64,000 bases of DNA, taken from positions 8,644,196 through 8,708,195 of the forward strand of contig NW_024609839.1 of NCBI RefSeq assembly GCF_016920785.2, read 5' to 3'. The DNA is from Ixodes scapularis (Eukaryota > Arthropoda > Arachnida > Ixodida > Ixodidae). The notes below the pieces were generated by a model, which saw nothing but the letters and a program-made list of their open reading frames with translations, was not told where the DNA came from and did no database searches. Made by a program: the position numbers and the translations under genes. Each line of letters begins with the position of its first letter. Position 1 is the first letter of the stretch. Of the stretch, positions 23,522 to 34,796 are shown in pieces.

Positions 23522-23989
23522 GTTGGATTTTGAGCGGGTTCGCCTTCGCAAACGGCTAGGAAGCCGCTCAAGCTAGCTCGACGGCGTCAAAAGTAATTAT
23601 TAAAAAGTTAGCGCTTCATTTTATGGACATAATTATCGCTGCTTATTTTAGTTTCGCAATCTATTAATAGACCAATGAGTTGCCGATTCGTTGCAGTAAT
23701 GAGCGCCTCCGACCACGGAAGCGCTGCTGAGCGCCCAGTTTGCCCAGAAATCAACTCCATTGGGTCTATTGCAGTGACCGGGCAGTGGCTATGCCTGAAC
23801 CATGTTAGCACTGCTCAACGTCCCGGATTTCGCTCTAATGCCTGCTACGCTTGCATTTCAAGTGAAACGTAGTAGGCACAGTTCCAGTGTTAATAAAATC
23901 ACCACCCAGCTTGTAATTTTAGGGGCGAAGCTCTTTAGGGTCTAGCCTTGTCCGGCGTCCATGCTGACATCAATTGCACTGCCAAAAAA

Positions 23990-24100
23990 AACGTACGCTT
24001 GTACGGGAGTTAGAACTCAGGAGTCAGGAACTTGCTTACTCCACTACCCCACTACGACCCCGTAACCACTACGCTACACTCTAGCGTTACACGTAGCCGC
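23990..24100 (-). mobile_element. tRNA-derived SINE
   Basis: On minus, TAGCGTAGTGGTTA (24063-24076) matches the RNA polymerase III A box and GAGTTCTAACTCC (24006-24018) resembles a B box with one mismatch at the purine position. Spacing of about 45 bp fits a tRNA-like head. The tail and 3' end are not defined. Tick genomes are known to contain tRNA-derived SINEs; I cannot name the family from memory. Confidence 0.45.
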
Positions 24101-24115
24101 TCAGCATCTACACAG

Positions 24116-24228
24116 GAGAAGGCGCTGCGGTCAAATGCGTATATAATCGCGCTAAACTTTGCATGCATTGGCTCAACGTTTATAGGCGAGAGGGCGCTGC
24201 GGTCAAATGCTCAACTGCGTATATAAGC
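24116..24228 (+). repeat. Two direct repeats with TATA-like GCGTATATAA
   Basis: GGCGCTGCGGTCAAATGC occurs at about 24121 and 24191, in each case followed within 0-9 bp by GCGTATATAA. The pair looks like a duplicated core-promoter segment with a period near 70 bp. Confidence 0.6.
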
Positions 24229-24470
24229 ACGATCCATAACACACATTCTCTTTCTGACATGGACCGTTGACTTAAGCGATGGAGATCCGTTCCCATGGCT
24301 TCTAGCGGATCCAAGCTGATCCGCTGGAAGAACCACTGGCTTTGCATTTCACCGACCATAAAGCAGTAATAAAGAAGTCGAAATGCGTCCCGGAACTCAG
24401 CATACCTATTAGCAATAAAAAAAATCAGCACCATCAGCACTACCTATGAACACTAAAATCAGTACAATCA

Positions 24471-24579
24471 GCACATGGTTGAAAGAACCCCGAGACTGCG
24501 GGTAAACAACAAAACACTAAAAAGACTTTTTAGTGTTGTGTCGTTAACCCGCAGTCTCGGTTTTTTTTCAACCATGTGC
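24471..24579. repeat. 109-bp near-perfect palindrome
   Basis: GCACATGGTTGAAAGAACC... at left mirrors ...TTTTTTTCAACCATGTGC at right, with arms of about 54 bp meeting at CTAAAAAGACTTTTTAG. A few mismatches sit in the A/T runs. It may be a miniature foldback element or a head-to-head terminal fragment of a Penelope-like element. Confidence 0.75.
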
Positions 24580-25515
24580 AATGTTCACCAGTTCATTTGC
24601 GCCCTTACTTTTTGTTCAACAATCAGCACCACCAGAGCTTTGCCCTAATCAACATCATTCACCACATGGAGATGCGGCCTCTTTTTTTCAGCCCACTAGG
24701 CTCATGTTTGTCACTACGACACGTGCAATACGCACTAAGGCTGAGACTGTCACCGACCGGAAAAGCCACCGAGGGCGATCCAGTGCTGAGAGCATGTAAC
24801 TTTTTGGTTTCACCTGGCGACACGCGGACTCTCAAGTCACGTCGAACGGTCTCATTGCTCGATAGCACTCCTACGCTGAAGCAGTGAAGAAATGGTGGCA
24901 CCCTTATTTTGGGTAGGAAGGCTCACCTGACTGGCCCTCACACTACCTATGGCCCCTTCGCTGACCCTTTATCTTTCCGTGTAGTGCTGAAGAACCGACA
25001 AACATGTTTAGACGTCCGAAACCGGCTAGATTCATCGCCGCAAGACAATGGACCTTTTCCACATACCGACAGCACCAGCTGGTGGCTGCACAAACTAAAA
25101 ATCAAGGAAGTGACCTACCTGCGCTACCAATCGATAATGGGAGCTACGCTACCAGTTTCTTCGCTCTCTGAGCTGCGTCGCAAGCCCAACGCGACTGTAA
25201 AGAGGGGTATCCGTGGCGTCCACCCAAACGTCGTGTTTTTCTTTTTGTCCACTTTCTATTTTTTTTTTTTTTGTGTGTAACACGATCATATATATGCTGC
25301 AATTACGTGTTATACTTGCTGATGCGCAGCCTCTTTCCGAATTTCCTCGATTTTTCGGGCCTACTTCCGCCGCTTGGCATCGGGCGCTCGCGCGTGCGCA
25401 GAACCCTTCTTGGAAAAGGTTCATTCAAAGTGCCCGATTCAGGCCACCACCGCTAGGGTACGCGTCTCTTATCTCTACGTGGTGACGTAAGAGCATCTTG
25501 CGTTCCGGCGCTATT

Positions 25516-26223
25516 TTAGACCGCAGCTTTTAGAGCCCGTTTCCACGTATCGCGGCGTCGCCGTCGCCGTCCCCGTCCTGTTCGGCGTATCCCAGCTAAA
25601 TTTAGCGGTAAAGCTGACGTCACATGATCTCAACTTCAATTTAGTTTCCCGTTAAATTTAGGTTTGAAATTGGTGTTAAAGTCACGTGACGTCAACTTTC
25701 CCGCTTAATCTAGCAGGAAAACAAAATTTCCTCATGGGTGACGTCACACGAAGTCATGTGACGTCATTTTCCCCGCTAAACTTTACCGCGGAAACTGAAT
25801 TGGTGTGAGGTGACGTGGCATCAATTTTCCAGCTAAAATTAGCGGGAAACTGTGGGAGGAGGGGAGGTCATGGAGGTGAAGGATGGGAAGATGCGGAGGA
25901 GGAGGATTGTACGGTACGCAGGAGGATGAGGGGAGCGTATGGAAGAGGAGGAAACAAGGAGAAGGAGGAGAGGGGAAGGGGAGGGGAGTGTGAGGGGAGG
26001 GTACGAGGAAAGAAGGAGGAGAGGAGGAGGAAGAGCGGATCAAAGGAGGAGAGGAGGAGGAGGGGATCAAAGGAGGCGAGGAAGAGGAGGAAGGTAGGAG
26101 GAGGAGGGAAGGAAAAGGGGAGGTGGAGGGGAAGGAGGGAAGGAAAAGGGGAGGTGGAGGAGGAGGAGGGCACACCCTCCTATACGTACCCTCCCCTCCT
26201 CCTTTCCAAGAGCTGTGCTCTGA
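25516..26223. repeat. AGAGCTGCGCTCT-family repeat, copy C
   Basis: Left end TTAGACCGCAGCTTTT (25516-25531) and right end AAGAGCTGTGCTCTGA (26208-26223) are degenerate versions of the 16-bp inverted ends of copy B, and the family flank (CATTACTGAGATTTGTAAACG) follows the right end. The interior has CGTCGCCGTCGCCGTCC, CTAAATTTAGCGG palindromes mixed with TGACGTCA and CACGTGAC sites, then a 300-bp GAGG purine array. Open frames across the purine array are composition artefacts. Confidence 0.75.
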
Positions 26224-26269
26224 TTCCGCATTACTGAGATTTGTAAACGTCTTTATTTTTTTTTAATCG

Positions 26270-27532
26270 TTTGAAAGAGCGTCTCTTGGCTAGGGCTCTT
26301 AGCGTCTTAGACCTGTGCTTTGCCGGGGTTTGAACTTTTGCTGTTTCTTTGTATTATCCTCGTGATCGCATGTTCCGTGCCACAGCAGACATGCTTCTAC
26401 ATGTGTGCGAGTTTGAGACGCTCAAGTGTGTACCACCCAAAACAGGTCCTAACGAGTCCCGTTTCGCAGCGCCCTCTGGGCAACGCAAGGGGCATATTGG
26501 CTGGAGTAGCTCGTGAAATCGGACGCGGTCACACTACTTTCGAAAGGGTAACCTCAGCGCCCGGCACCGGAACATTGCGTCTCTGTTGCTATGGCATCAG
26601 CCCGTCGAACCATCAGTCGCATCTCATCGTTCCTATTTTTATGCGGCGAGACAAACAAAATTATCGCACAAACCATTCTCTGGGCGACGAGGGGGATCGG
26701 TGACCGAGTGGGCTAGCGCATACCAGCTCGGAGAACGTGGAGCGAAAGCTCGCGCTGCAGAAACCAGAGATCTTGTGTTTAGTCCCCACCTCTGCCCATT
26801 TCGATCTGGATGAGCATTGTACCGGCGTGCGGTCGTGTATCACTACTACGTGATTCGCGTTAAAGACCCCAGGCTAGCGGTTGTACTGCGCTGAGTAAAT
26901 TTCTCATCTACAGCTGGGAGACTCGTTACCCGTTGAGGCAGACCAAGTTCTAGGCTGTATAAAAATACACACAACCCCCCTCTTTTTTTTTTTCCTCTGG
27001 GCGACGAGAAAAGTTTGTTTTCTCCGGCAAATGCGATCTGGGCGGCACATGGTGTAAGGCAAACGGCGCGTGCCGCAAGCCGCCGCCACGCTAGCGTGGC
27101 CGTGCTCGGGGACGCTGAATAAAACAACGCTGATCCAATGAGTTATGCCCTTTTCCTATGCGCCGGCGGCGAGTCATCCAGTGTCGTGATAGCATGACTA
27201 TTGTAACGTTTAGGCACCGTGCCTGATCAGCCCCGTCCTTTTGCGCGGCGTGGCAGATATCGTGCACAAGCGATATGCCGTACAGCTGGGAAATCTCGCC
27301 TTCCTCCCATTAAGTAATATAGGGATACGTAAATAGGGCCCCTGAAGCCCTATCGCGGCCCAGCCGTTAGGATTAAAAACACCCCTTAGCTGGGGCCTAA
27401 GTAGTCATACATTCGTTATATTTGTACCATTAAACAAAATCTTGTTTTTTTCTTCACATGTTTCTAAAACTAATTATAGACTCAAACATTTTTGAAAATT
27501 ATTGCGATTGCGATTGAGGCTTTGGCAAAACG
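26270..27532. other. Spacer with one SINE
   Basis: Apart from the SINE at 26699, I see only unrecognised frames. Confidence 0.4.
26699..26890 (+). mobile_element. tRNA-derived SINE (Ser/Leu-like head)
   Basis: GGTGACCGAGTGGGCTAGCGC resembles the start and A box of tRNA-Ser/Leu (GCCGAGTGGTTAAGG), and TGTGTTTAGTCCCCACC about 65 bp later is in B-box position but degenerate. Downstream GTTAAAGACCCCAGGCTAGC resembles the body of a common chelicerate SINE. It is old, with several changed box positions. Confidence 0.5.
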
Positions 27533-27647
27533 ATGAATTGTGAAGACGCACGAAGCCGCCATAACGGCAGCAAGGGTGGCGGGCGGCGGATGCAGCAAGC
27601 TGGTGGTGTCATCTTGTGGATCTCTCGACGTTCTTTCTTTGTCGAAG
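27533..27647 (+). CDS. Candidate first coding exon (unknown gene)
   Basis: ATG at 27533 opens a frame (MNCEDARSRHNGSKGGGRRM) ending at GTCGAAG|GTGAGACAG, a good donor at 27648. The frame also continues open past the donor to 28009, where AATAAA follows at 28005, so an unspliced 158-codon reading is possible. Composition after the donor is low-complexity and hydrophobic, which favours the spliced model. No homology is recognised. Confidence 0.3.
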
Positions 27648-28606
27648 GTGAGACAGATCGGAACCACGTGGAAAGTGTTTCAAGCGTCTCTTGGGTGTCA
27701 GCTGCGCTGAAGAAAAGCTTATTTGTGTTTCTCCTAAATTCGTGCGCGCTGTCGCTACAAACACAAACGTGCTGTCTGCAACGACACTTTTACTTCACGA
27801 GCGTGCGTGCATTACCGGTTCGTTCGAAGCATCGAGCTCGCTTTCGTAGCTCCTCTTTTGCTCGTCCTTACGGTGAAATGCGGTACGAAGGTTCTTTAGA
27901 CGCCCGAAGAAGAGTTATTTTTGTCGTGGTGGTCTTTGTGGTTACAAGAAAGCGTTCTGCATTTCTGAATATCCTTCTTCGGTTGTCTCTTCTGTTTTAT
28001 GATGAATAAAGCGGTTTTAATTTTATATTGCGTATTGAGCATGGTCTGCAGTGGAATATAAAATTTACGCGCGCATTTAAGCGAAGGATTCCTGTCTAAA
28101 TATAAATTTATTGTTAGTCATGGCAGACCAGGTGGCGCAAGTTACCGCCTAATACGAACAAAATTAATTATAGTAGCTGTCCACCCATTCAGATAGCAGT
28201 TTTCTAGATGTCTCTAGCGATGTAGTGAAAGAAAGTGCCTAACCAGGAAGCCGAGACCAAATTATCAACAGCCACTAGGTGTCTTACAGTCAAGTGAGGA
28301 GCTGGTGCCATTGGGACTGGCTACTCTTTACGTTGCACTTTATTACTCTATGGACCTCCGTGAAAACCAAAATGGTGTGGCAGGCGGCGTCCGGCGAACG
28401 GCGAGCAGCAAGCAGCCGTGCCACTGGTGTGGTCATGCCTCAACAGTCGGGTATTTCACGAGCTTCGGGCGTCCATCCGTTGCCACAGCACGGCAGAAAT
28501 CAAAGAACGCGTGGTGGAGGCCGGGCATTCGAAAGAGACGTCCTGCCGTTCTTATCCTCTTAGTGGTCATAGACTAATCAAAGCGTCTTTACTCCCTCTC
28601 CTTCAG

Positions 28607-28663
28607 GAAACGTCCGTCGACTCCAACAGACACTCTGACGGGAAGCCGAGTGTCTCATGCAAG
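28607..28663 (+). CDS. Candidate 57-bp internal exon (unknown gene)
   Basis: A strong polypyrimidine tract and acceptor (CTTTACTCCCTCTCCTTCAG) precede, and CATGCAAG|GTGAGTGAAG follows. The 57 bases are divisible by three and open in phase 0: ETSVDSNRHSDGKPSVSCK. Splice-site quality is the best in the window, but nothing identifies the gene, and chance occurrence cannot be excluded. Confidence 0.4.
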
Positions 28664-28739
28664 GTGAGTGAAGACGAGTTCAATTATAACGCTGATGCAG
28701 CAATAGTGTCATATTCATGCCCGCATCGTGCGTAGTGCG

Positions 28740-30279
28740 ATAACGCCAGATGTAGGCTAAAAAAGCCTTGTTCGTACACGTGGAATCATCTCAAGGACCG
28801 TAGTAAAAAAGTCCGGCTCCTCGTGGAAAGCTTCTAATTTCCCCCTTCCAGCGTTCAATTAAGATGAATGTAAGTGCATCTAACATTAGCTTTATGTTTT
28901 TTTTTCAAGACGGAGATGTTTAAAATATCAGAAGCATCGCTTATTTCGTTGGCAGTGAATTGTTGTGAGAACTACTTCGCCAAACGCAGGAGTAATTCGG
29001 AAAATGCCATTCTTTCCAGACGTGCCAACGAATGTAACTGGTGTTTTTACGGCAGTCAAAATTAAGCTGTCTCACATGACTTTTTTTTTAGTTTTATCAA
29101 AGGTGAAAGAAACTACCAACCGATTTTTGGTTGTTCATCGCGGTCTTGAGGGTATAGTAAAAAAAATATTATTTTGAGACGAAGCTTTCAAAACCGGCTA
29201 TGTATAAGGAAATATTAAGGTGGTCGAGCCTAGCAAAGCCCTCCGGTTCTTCAGTTGTCAGTAGTAGCTCTCGACCATTTCAATAATTGCCACCTGCACG
29301 CTGCCATTCATGCCTCCATGGCAGTGGGACGCGTTCACAAGATGCGTACAAGCTCTCATGAGCATATTATCAGAGCTCCCGCATGCGACAACAGAAGAGT
29401 GACTCGGTGTTTTAGGTGATAGGTGATTGAAGGTGTATAGGAACAACCGAGGCGGCAGTGAATCTAAGATAACGAAATCGTATTGAATTCCCCTTCAAGA
29501 GGGAATCATACAACAGTGTGCGTCCAGAATTTCAGAATAACTTCCCAAAAGTCGCACGGCACCAGCAAAGGAAAGGGAAACGAAAAAAACAAAACAAAGG
29601 AGGGACCCAGAGGTCGCAGGCAAGAGTTTTGCCGAGAGATTGGGCCATCACGCGCTCGGAGAATCGAACTGTCGCCCTCTCCTGGGACAGGCCTTGTGCG
29701 GCGACCTTTTCCGTGTGGACCCGCCCAATTAGCCGGTACTGTGCTAAGGAGGAAGCCGCCACACATTAGCCACCCTCTCCTTCCATTTTCTTGTAATCCC
29801 CTTTCTTTCTCTTTTCGGTATTTGTACCTACGTGTGACCGAGCGCCTTTACGCGTGTGCGAGTTCTCTGTGGTCGGCACGCTTGAGAGCGATCTAAAACA
29901 AAATGAGGGATGCGACGTGAAATCTAGAGAAAATATGGAAGAATAGAAAATGGGGGTAGGGATTTTTAAGAAACGCAGAAATAAAACTAAGGAAGAAAAG
30001 CAATAACACTAAATTAAAAAAAAAGAAGAAAATCCGAGGACATTTAAGAACTTTTTATGAGTTCTGAATGCGAAAGCATTCTCGGTGCCGAGACGAGCAG
30101 AAGCGGCCACAGCGCCGGCGGGGGATGCGGTGGTGCGCTGCGCAGGCTGCCCTGGCTCGCTGGTGACTGCTGCGCTGCTGGGTGGGGCAGCGGCGGGTGT
30201 GCGAAGCATGGCGCGGCGCGGGCTGAAATCACGTTTCCTCTCATCATCATACAGTTGAAAACGAGCGTGTTGGTTAATA
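28740..30279. other. Spacer with SINE and GC-rich patch
   Basis: The GC-rich patch 30075-30220 encodes Ala/Pro/Arg-rich frames on both strands, none recognised. It begins with GAATGCGAAAGCATTC, a 16-bp hairpin. The rest is AT-rich. Confidence 0.4.
29655..29760 (-). mobile_element. Possible tRNA-derived SINE
   Basis: On minus, TAGCACAGTACCGG (29733-29746) resembles an A box and GTTCGATTC (29661-29669) is a perfect B-box core. The 63-bp spacing is somewhat long. It may instead be a tRNA-like pseudogene. Confidence 0.35.
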
Positions 30280-30397
30280 GATACAAAACTTGAAAGTATA
30301 AAACAGAGAGGACGAGGACGAGAACAGGGCATCTTTCATGAAAGATGTCCTGTTCCCGTCCTCGTCTTCTCTGTTTTATACTTTCAAGTTTTGTATC
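30280..30397. repeat. 118-bp palindrome, Penelope-tail-like, beside (TCA)n
   Basis: GATACAAAACTTGAAAGTAT at left mirrors ATACTTTCAAGTTTTGTATC at right; arms are about 58 bp with a few mismatches and centre on CATCTTTCATGAAAGATG. The inner GACGAGGACGAGAACAGG resembles terminal sequences of Penelope-like elements. The right side runs straight into a (TCA)n microsatellite (30397-30420), and TCATCATCAT also stands 30 bp left of the palindrome. Confidence 0.75.
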
Positions 30398-30434
30398 TCA
30401 TCATCATCATCATCATCATAGCCCTAGCTGGGGG

Positions 30435-30662
30435 TACCGGTTGACGACGTTAGCCCTCAAAGCGTAACGTTATGCGTAACGTTTGGCCTAACGTCACGCC
30501 AGCGCGTACCCGCGTCCCTCCCCCCCCCCCATCAAACCGCTGCGCGTACCGGTGGACGACGTTAGACCTCAAAGCGTAACGACAGGCCTAACGATAGGCC
30601 TAATGTCATAATGTCAGGCCAGCGCATACCCGCGTCCCCCCCCCCCCCCCCCCCTTTCCCGC
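30435..30662. repeat. Two tandem copies of a 112-bp unit with C-tracts
   Basis: TACCGGTTGACGACGTTAG at 30435 and TACCGGTGGACGACGTTAG at 30547 start two units that each end in CGCGTCC followed by a poly-C tract and CCGCTGCGC. Divergence between units is moderate, concentrated in the middle. Confidence 0.8.
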
Positions 30663-32073
30663 TGCGCCGCCAGCAGTTCGGCTGCCTCCTTAGCAACGAT
30701 CACGCAGTTGGTATGGAGCTACATGTCGCGTCGCAGCCAATGGGAATTTAGGTACCGTTTCGCTGCTACAGACAAGGCCGGCCTCTCTCTGTGGGACAGT
30801 TAATGTTTTCGCGTTAAAATCGAAGATGATAGGACAGGTAAATGAAGTTAGCACATTTTGCGGTCCAGTAAAGCCTGCGTGCTTGCAGAAAAGGCTGGTA
30901 ATCAGGTGAGTGCCTTCCTTGTGCGTTTGGTCTCAGAGATTTCCGTAGCCCAATAAAAAGCATACCTCTGGCCTGTTTTGCGATCGAACAGCCTCCTCCT
31001 TGTTTTTTGCTCATAAATATACAAGAATATAAAGCAAAAAGGGCCATTATACTATTAATACCTCAATAATAACAAAACTTCACGACAAAGGAAGCAAAAT
31101 CCCAAAGTAACAACGACAACAACATTAAAGAAAAATCAGCGTTGTCGAAGGCTAACTTGCTATCGCAACATGATTTGTGTTTGCATCGCAAAGTTGAACT
31201 GCTCACGTCACCTAATTACTGAGTCGTCAAGTGCGCAACCGGAAAGTACAAAGCCTAAACTTGGCGAATCATTTGAGCTCAGCCCTCAACCACTTCAAAC
31301 ACAAAACGCCGGCGGCACTTTTTTTTTGTGTGGTCACAAACGCGTAGAAATGTTCATACACCGATGTCAACCACTTCCAAACAAAATTAAATTTGTCGGG
31401 GACGCCGTCTGCGCTTCCGTCTCGTCCTAATTACACTGTTTACTTAGGTTCAATATAAAATATGTACCGAGTAAGGAGGCTGATAATTAAGCACATCATG
31501 CTTCTACGTGAAATTTGCGCTCTAGTTTGTCTTTAGTAGTTTTCTACGCCGACAGAAAACTTTGTTTGAGTCGTCGCCTATAAAAGTAGGATACATGAAA
31601 TATGCAAACGGACTAGAAAAACAAACAATGAACGACAGGTGGATGATAGCACCCAGATCAAAACAGAAAGAATAACACACTTTAAGACAAAAGGACGACG
31701 GACACTTCTTTTTTCAACTCGCAACAATACAAAGAAAGTGAATCTCTTAGCGGAGTATTTTTTAACCTACCCCTGCCCAGAAGGAAGAAAAAAACTCGCT
31801 CCCAAGTTTGTATGATCAATACAAAAGAGACGAAATGAAAGAACGCGACGATGACGACAAAACAGAAATGTCAAAAGAAGTTTATGGTTGCCAAACAAAC
31901 TTGCAGGGACGCTTGTAAACGCTTGAAACCCTTCTAAACGCGGCACGTATGTCCGTAAACAGACTTCTCGCACGCGCAGGAGTTTATGGGAAATAAAAAA
32001 ACTCGCAAACGACAAAGGCAAGATTCTGGGTTTTGGTAAGGAAGACAAGGTTAAGGATGGTGGTAGGGGAACG
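30663..32073. other. No supported gene
   Basis: Only short unrecognised frames. The part nearest 32073 may be 3' sequence of the minus-strand Penelope-like fragment. Confidence 0.4.
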
Positions 32074-32497
32074 TCACTGCAACGAATAAAGTAAGGGGAA
32101 CAACGGAGCGTAGGAACGAGGTCCCCTAATGCTCGGAATAGCAACGAAAATAAGAGTTTCTAGTCGGTGCCGGAAACGCGAAGGAACACGCGCGTGTTCT
32201 AGCGTTTTGTGGCGTTGTGCGCGGTTGGCAGTTGTGTGAAGATACAGTACTTCCCTCTCAAATAACACCACCGATGGCTCACTAATCCATCTGTCTGCCA
32301 TCAAAGAGGTAATGAACGCTGCAATTATTTCTCGAGTCTTTTTTTTCCGGTGTCTGCCTACAACAGTTACGTCACCAAAAGAGGGGAGACAAGAGCAATC
32401 TCTGCAATATAGCGGTAAAAGTCCCCCTACCGTTGCTTTAAGGGAGTATGCGTGCTCTCTCAGCGTGTGATTCAAAAACCTTCCTGTCTAACCGACA
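32074..32497 (-). pseudogene. Penelope-like element, GIY-YIG C-terminal fragment (minus copy)
   Basis: Read on minus from 32497, the sequence gives QTGRFLNHTLREHAYSLKAT, then LYCRDCSCLPSFGDVTVVGR, TREIIAAFITSLMADRWISE and FEREVLYLH. This is the GIY-YIG endonuclease of Penelope-like elements: QTGR..N..LREH follows the YVG box, the Cys cluster binds zinc, and the Glu of TREIIAAF is catalytic. The GIY part proper and all of the RT are absent. The reading is open from 32475 to 32074, longer than the domain, so the tail past YLH is element-specific or spurious. Confidence 0.75.
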
Positions 32498-32852
32498 GAA
32501 AGGTCAGACAGGAAGGTGTTTGAGCGACAGGCTGAGAGAGCACGCGAACTCTCTTAAAGCAACGGTAGGGGGACTTCTACCGTTGCTCTTGTCTCCCCTC
32601 TTTTGGTGACGTAACTGTTGTGGGCAGACACCATGAAAAATGACTCGAGAGATAATTGAAGCGTTCATTATATCTTCGATGGCAGACAGATGTATCAGTG
32701 AGTTATCCGTGGCGTTATCTGAGAGGGAGGTACTGTATCTGCATTCGAATATGAGTGTGAAGTTTTTAGGTGATGTATCAGCACTTCTGGTCGCCTGGTG
32801 GGCGTGTGGATTTAGTCTGAATGAGTGTAATCTGCTTAACAAGTTCCTTTAG
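32498..32852 (+). pseudogene. Penelope-like element, GIY-YIG C-terminal fragment (plus copy)
   Basis: The plus strand begins CAGACAGGAAGGTG and reads QTGRCLSDRLREHANSLKAT, then loses the Cys cluster by a deletion and frameshift near 32585, and resumes at 32640 with TREIIEAFIISSMADRCISE and LSEREVLYLH. It starts at the same codon as the minus copy, so the two are joined head to head at a junction near 32497. The two copies share long near-identical blocks but differ by the deletion. Confidence 0.75.
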
Positions 32853-32869
32853 TTCACTTTTTTTTCAAT

Positions 32870-34640
32870 AAACTTCAGTCATAGAGTAATCTACACAAGG
32901 TAAAGAGCGGACACTTCCATAGGCCCCAGCGGCCCATTTAGCTGGCACGGAGCGCACCCAGCGGCCGTCGTAGTCCCTAACTAAATGAATGGAGCCACAA
33001 TAAAAAAAGAATTACCGGATGGATACATATCTAGTTTGGCGTAGAGTGTTGGGCGCTAGCCTGCGCCATCTGGTTTGTCGCGAGCTATGTTTTTCCTGAT
33101 ACTCCCGCATCCCGAATTTCCGGTATAATTAATTCACACGTATGTGTGAATTCTAAAGCGGTCAACTAATGGACAATACTATATACAGTTAACACTGACT
33201 TTACAAGCCAGGAAATTCATGTAGGTTAGTGCTGCCCAAAAGAACACCACCAGGAAGTAATCAACAAAGTTTATTTTCGCAACAAAAACATGATGGACAG
33301 TTTGTGCCTCGTATATATTTACAAAAACTACAAAACACAAGCACAGTGTATCAAGGATTCACAAACAGTACATCTTACAAAAATATGACAAGCATATTAT
33401 GGCACGCATGAAAATCTTATCAAACGACTGGAATTACAACTGCAATTGGATTGAAAGCCTATTTTGTATTATCAAGCAAGTTCCATGGAAGGCACACACA
33501 CACATATAACATATGCAGCATCAGCAACAAATACAAAAAAAAAAACTGGCCATGCAGTATCAAAGCTCCTTGATCCAATGCAATTTTTATGCAAATAAAA
33601 AGTTCAGCAGAACAATTCTGAGATGCACGATTACCACAAGGAGAAAAAACAGACAGGTAAATGCCTAAACGAGATTGTCACTAATATGGACCTACTTAGT
33701 TTGTGACGTAGTCATTAAATAACCCTAACACAGCCTGTACTGCACAATTAAACATACCTTGCTCCTGCTGATTTAAGTCACAATGACCAAAATAATAAGA
33801 ACTGAAATCCAACCGACGGACTAATACAGGTTTTATGTTCATGTAACGCTTAACATGTCACATTTAACATGGAAGTTTTAACACGACCACTACCATAAAA
33901 AGCACACATGAAATGGCTGACAAGAGACTGCTACAAGCATACTAGTTCCCGGTGTACCTGCGAAGGATGACATTTTGGGCAATGTTATTCAGCAGATCCG
34001 TGGCGACACCTGATCGCCGGGCTTCGTTCCGCACCACCGTGCCACTTTTACTGGTCACTTTCCCTGATTTAGCCAACCTTTTTGACAGTTTCCCTGATAA
34101 TTCCCTGACTTTTCCAGGTGATCCAAACTTCACTGAGAATTTCACGCTTGCCAGGTTCGTAGACACTCTGATCTCAATTTCTTTCAAGCTTCACATATGT
34201 GTAAAACAGAAACAATGTCCAAAAGAAAAGGAAGTTGCATTCAAGATGAGTGACCTAAGAGATTATTAACAAAGATCAAAATGGGAACTTACACATTCCA
34301 CAAGAATATAATAGGAAAACAAAACAACAGACATGACCATCTACAAAAGCACTACAATAGACCAGTAGAGAAGTAGAGTGCAATCTACTTGCTGCAAATA
34401 ATCCCAACAAATGGCTAGTATGCAGTCTGCACGGCCCAATAAAATCCCAATAAAAATAATTTTACCTTGCTGATATCTTATGAAATGCAACATAAAGGTT
34501 GAAACACATCACCAGAATGAAGTTTTACCCACTGAACTTTTCAAGCTGTACACCAAAGACGCGAGAATGAAAACGAACTTTATCCAAGTTTCTATTTACG
34601 AAACGGACATGCAAGCGCAATTAAATCCTGCAAAACATTT
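32870..34640. other. Spacer; possible 3' UTR of a minus-strand gene
   Basis: AATAAA on minus at 33264-33269 could end a transcript from the THAP exon at 34.7 kb. The stretch 34000-34170 contains TTTCCCTGATTT and TCCCTGACTTTTCCAGG type repeats that give a degenerate open frame on both strands. I see no further exon that completes the THAP fold. Confidence 0.4.
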
Positions 34641-34692
34641 TTAAAAACCGTACACGACAATCTGGAGCGGCAAAATTAAAATCACGAACAAC

Positions 34693-34796
34693 CTGCCGTC
34701 TCGTGGAACTCGGAAGAACTTTGTTCCTGCTTTCTTGCGCTTTCTTCCATTGTTTCCGCACCAGGTTACGCAACAGCAGCCGCCGTAGCCAAACAT
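34693..34796 (-). CDS. First coding exon of a THAP-domain protein
   Basis: ATG at 34796 stands in near-ideal Kozak context (GCCGCCAGGATGT). The 34 codons read MFGYGGCCCVTWCGNNGRKR and KKAGTKFFRVPRDG, then a GGCAG|GTTGTT donor (GT at 34692-34691). Cys-x(2-4)-Cys near the N-terminus followed by a basic loop and FFRVPRD is the start of a THAP (C2CH) zinc finger, a DNA-binding fold found in host regulators and P-element-type transposases. Introns right after the FRxPxD motif are frequent in such genes. The rest (W, second Cys, His, AVPTIF box) is not found nearby, so the gene is incomplete here or its exons lie in the following introns undetected. The donor is weaker than consensus. Confidence 0.55.

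Noticed and set aside
25783..26237. Pro/Ser-rich and Gly/Arg-rich proteins
   Set aside because: Both strands are open only because of a GAGG/CCTC purine-pyrimidine array.
27533..28009. 158-codon single-exon gene
   Set aside because: The part after the GTGAGA donor is hydrophobic low-complexity; only the first exon is kept as a weak candidate.
30009..30332. Ala/Pro-rich minus ORF
   Set aside because: GC-rich low-complexity DNA next to a palindrome; both strands are open and no splice or start context supports it.
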